A stretch of 64,000 bases of DNA from Gemmatimonadota bacterium (GTDB lineage Bacteria > Latescibacterota > UBA2968): NCBI GenBank assembly GCA_026705765.1, contig JAPPAB010000104.1, positions 142,621-206,620 on the forward strand. The letters run 5' to 3'. A program made the translations under genes and the position numbers. Below, piece after piece: positions 63,275 through 64,000 of this stretch. The notes beneath the pieces are model-generated. The model worked only from the letters and a program-made list of their open reading frames with translations, was not told where the DNA came from and ran no database searches. The stretch's first letter is position 1. Each line of letters starts with the position of its first letter.

Positions 63275-64000
63275 ATGTCCGTAAAATCCGTTTACATGAT
63301 GACCGATTTGGAAGGTTCAGCCGGAGTAGATGACTGGGATCCGAGACACCGGGAAGATGCGACAACGGCAAAAGGCGTGTACGACCGCGCAGAGATGCAG
63401 CGATTATTGACAGGTGAAGTCAACGCCGCAGCCGAAGGACTATTTGCAGCGGGTGTAGAAGAGATAATCATCAATGACGCACATGGAGCGGGGCGCACCA
63501 TCTTGTCAGAAGAATTGATCTCAGGCGTAAAACTCGTACAGGGTGTCAACCGCCCCTGCTGGCTGCCGGGATTATCCCCCAGATTTGACGCATTGATCCA
63601 ACTGGGCATGCATGCGATGACTGGCACGCCCAACGGATGTCTCGCACATTCGATGAGCCGCAGGATGATCTATCGCGTCAATGGTGCCGAAGTCGGCGAG
63701 ATGGAAATGGCGGCTTATTTGTGTGGCCATCTGGGGATTCCCTGGGTCTTTACATCGGGCGATTTGCACGCATGTACCGAATCCGAGCGCTGGGTCAATA
63801 ACATTGTCACAGCACCTGTAAAAGAAGGCCTGGGCGAATTATGTGCGCTCCACATGGCACCAGTGGATGCCCGCGCCCTCATCAAGACCCGAGTACAAGA
63901 AGCAATGGAGATCGTCGAAAATATCGAACCTCTCGTCGCCGAACCCCCTGTGATCATGGAAGTAACGCGCCCTGACCCCGGTCGCCTTTCCGTACCAGAC
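63275..64000 (+). CDS. M55 D-aminopeptidase (DppA-like), second copy, cut by the window end
   Basis: 242 residues are present and the frame is open at the window end. The ATG at 63275 follows AAGGAG by 7 bases. Zinc ligands line up with DppA: D11 and E13 in DLEG, H70 in NDAHGAG, H113 in GMHAMTG and a Glu in GAEVGEMEM. No signal peptide. It closes an operon with the isomerase, sulfatase-like hydrolase and two propellers, so its peptide substrate could be released from the same ligand. It is only distantly like the M55 gene at 16670. Confidence 0.88.
   Translation, partial: MSVKSVYMMTDLEGSAGVDDWDPRHREDATTAKGVYDRAEMQRLLTGEVNAAAEGLFAAGVEEIIINDAHGAGRTILSEELISGVKLVQGVNRPCWLPGLSPRFDALIQLGMHAMTGTPNGCLAHSMSRRMIYRVNGAEVGEMEMAAYLCGHLGIPWVFTSGDLHACTESERWVNNIVTAPVKEGLGELCALHMAPVDARALIKTRVQEAMEIVENIEPLVAEPPVIMEVTRPDPGRLSVPD

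Overview
The window reads as chromosomal DNA of a free-living Gram-negative bacterium of the FCB superphylum. A Latescibacterota- or Poribacteria-like lineage is my best guess. It rests on inference from family content: a PorV/PorQ-type barrel, GWxTD-like and DUF4249-like proteins, a gingipain-type (C25) surface peptidase with a FlgD-like tail, dockerin-ended secreted proteins, phytanoyl-CoA dioxygenase, Gfo/Idh, M81/M55 peptidases and DUF6785-type membrane proteins. No rRNA or other phylogenetic marker is present. Coding density is high, with one tRNA and no CRISPR array, phage or intact insertion sequence.

Layout. 1-9.7 kb (+): a cell-surface operon with a glycosyltransferase tail, a methyltransferase, a GT-C membrane glycosyltransferase, a 1,890-residue C25 peptidase and an alkaline-phosphatase-fold hydrolase. 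9.7-12.4 kb (-): PhyH dioxygenase, Gfo/Idh oxidoreductase and PfkB kinase behind a clear sigma70-type promoter. 12.5-16.2 kb (-): a TonB receptor with a DUF4249-like lipoprotein, plus a small lipoprotein. 16.5 kb: tRNA-Thr(CGU). 16.7-20 kb (+): M55 D-aminopeptidase, M81 peptidase and a threonine-synthase-like enzyme. 20-22 kb (-): a secreted Vps62-like protein with a dockerin end. 22-27 kb (-): GIY-YIG nuclease with an eroded exonuclease domain, PrmA, a DUF6785-like transporter and a barrel protein. 27.3-29.3 kb (+): GDP-mannose dehydratase and a dehydrogenase. 29.4-33.7 kb (+): an AT-richer island with a second Vps62-like dockerin protein (with Ig repeats) and a small membrane protein, flanked by a 119-bp direct repeat that carries the remnant of another copy of the small gene.

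33.7-40.6 kb (-): a large TonB receptor, a secreted protein with a sorting-type tail and a PorV-like barrel. 40.7-44.8 kb: a GH127-like protein, a STAS protein between 28-bp direct repeats, and an AlbA/Schlafen-type regulator whose winged-helix domain has been duplicated in tandem. 44.8-54.7 kb (-): a tightly packed six-gene operon of DegT aminotransferase, GWxTD/TPR protein, DUF6785-like transporter, amidase, alcohol dehydrogenase and a TIM-barrel-like protein. 54.8-58.0 kb (-): an ECF sigma factor operon with an LTxxQ-repeat protein, an outer-membrane barrel and a Rieske lipoprotein, which looks like an envelope-sensing module. 58.4-64 kb (+): a catabolic operon with a sugar isomerase, a sulfatase-like hydrolase without the formylglycine residue, two propeller proteins and a second M55 peptidase cut by the window end.

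The most unusual features are the Vps62/dockerin pair with its flanking duplication, the sigma/Rieske/LTxxQ operon, the nuclease with a dead exonuclease domain, and the recently duplicated DNA-binding domain with surrounding 12-bp repeats.
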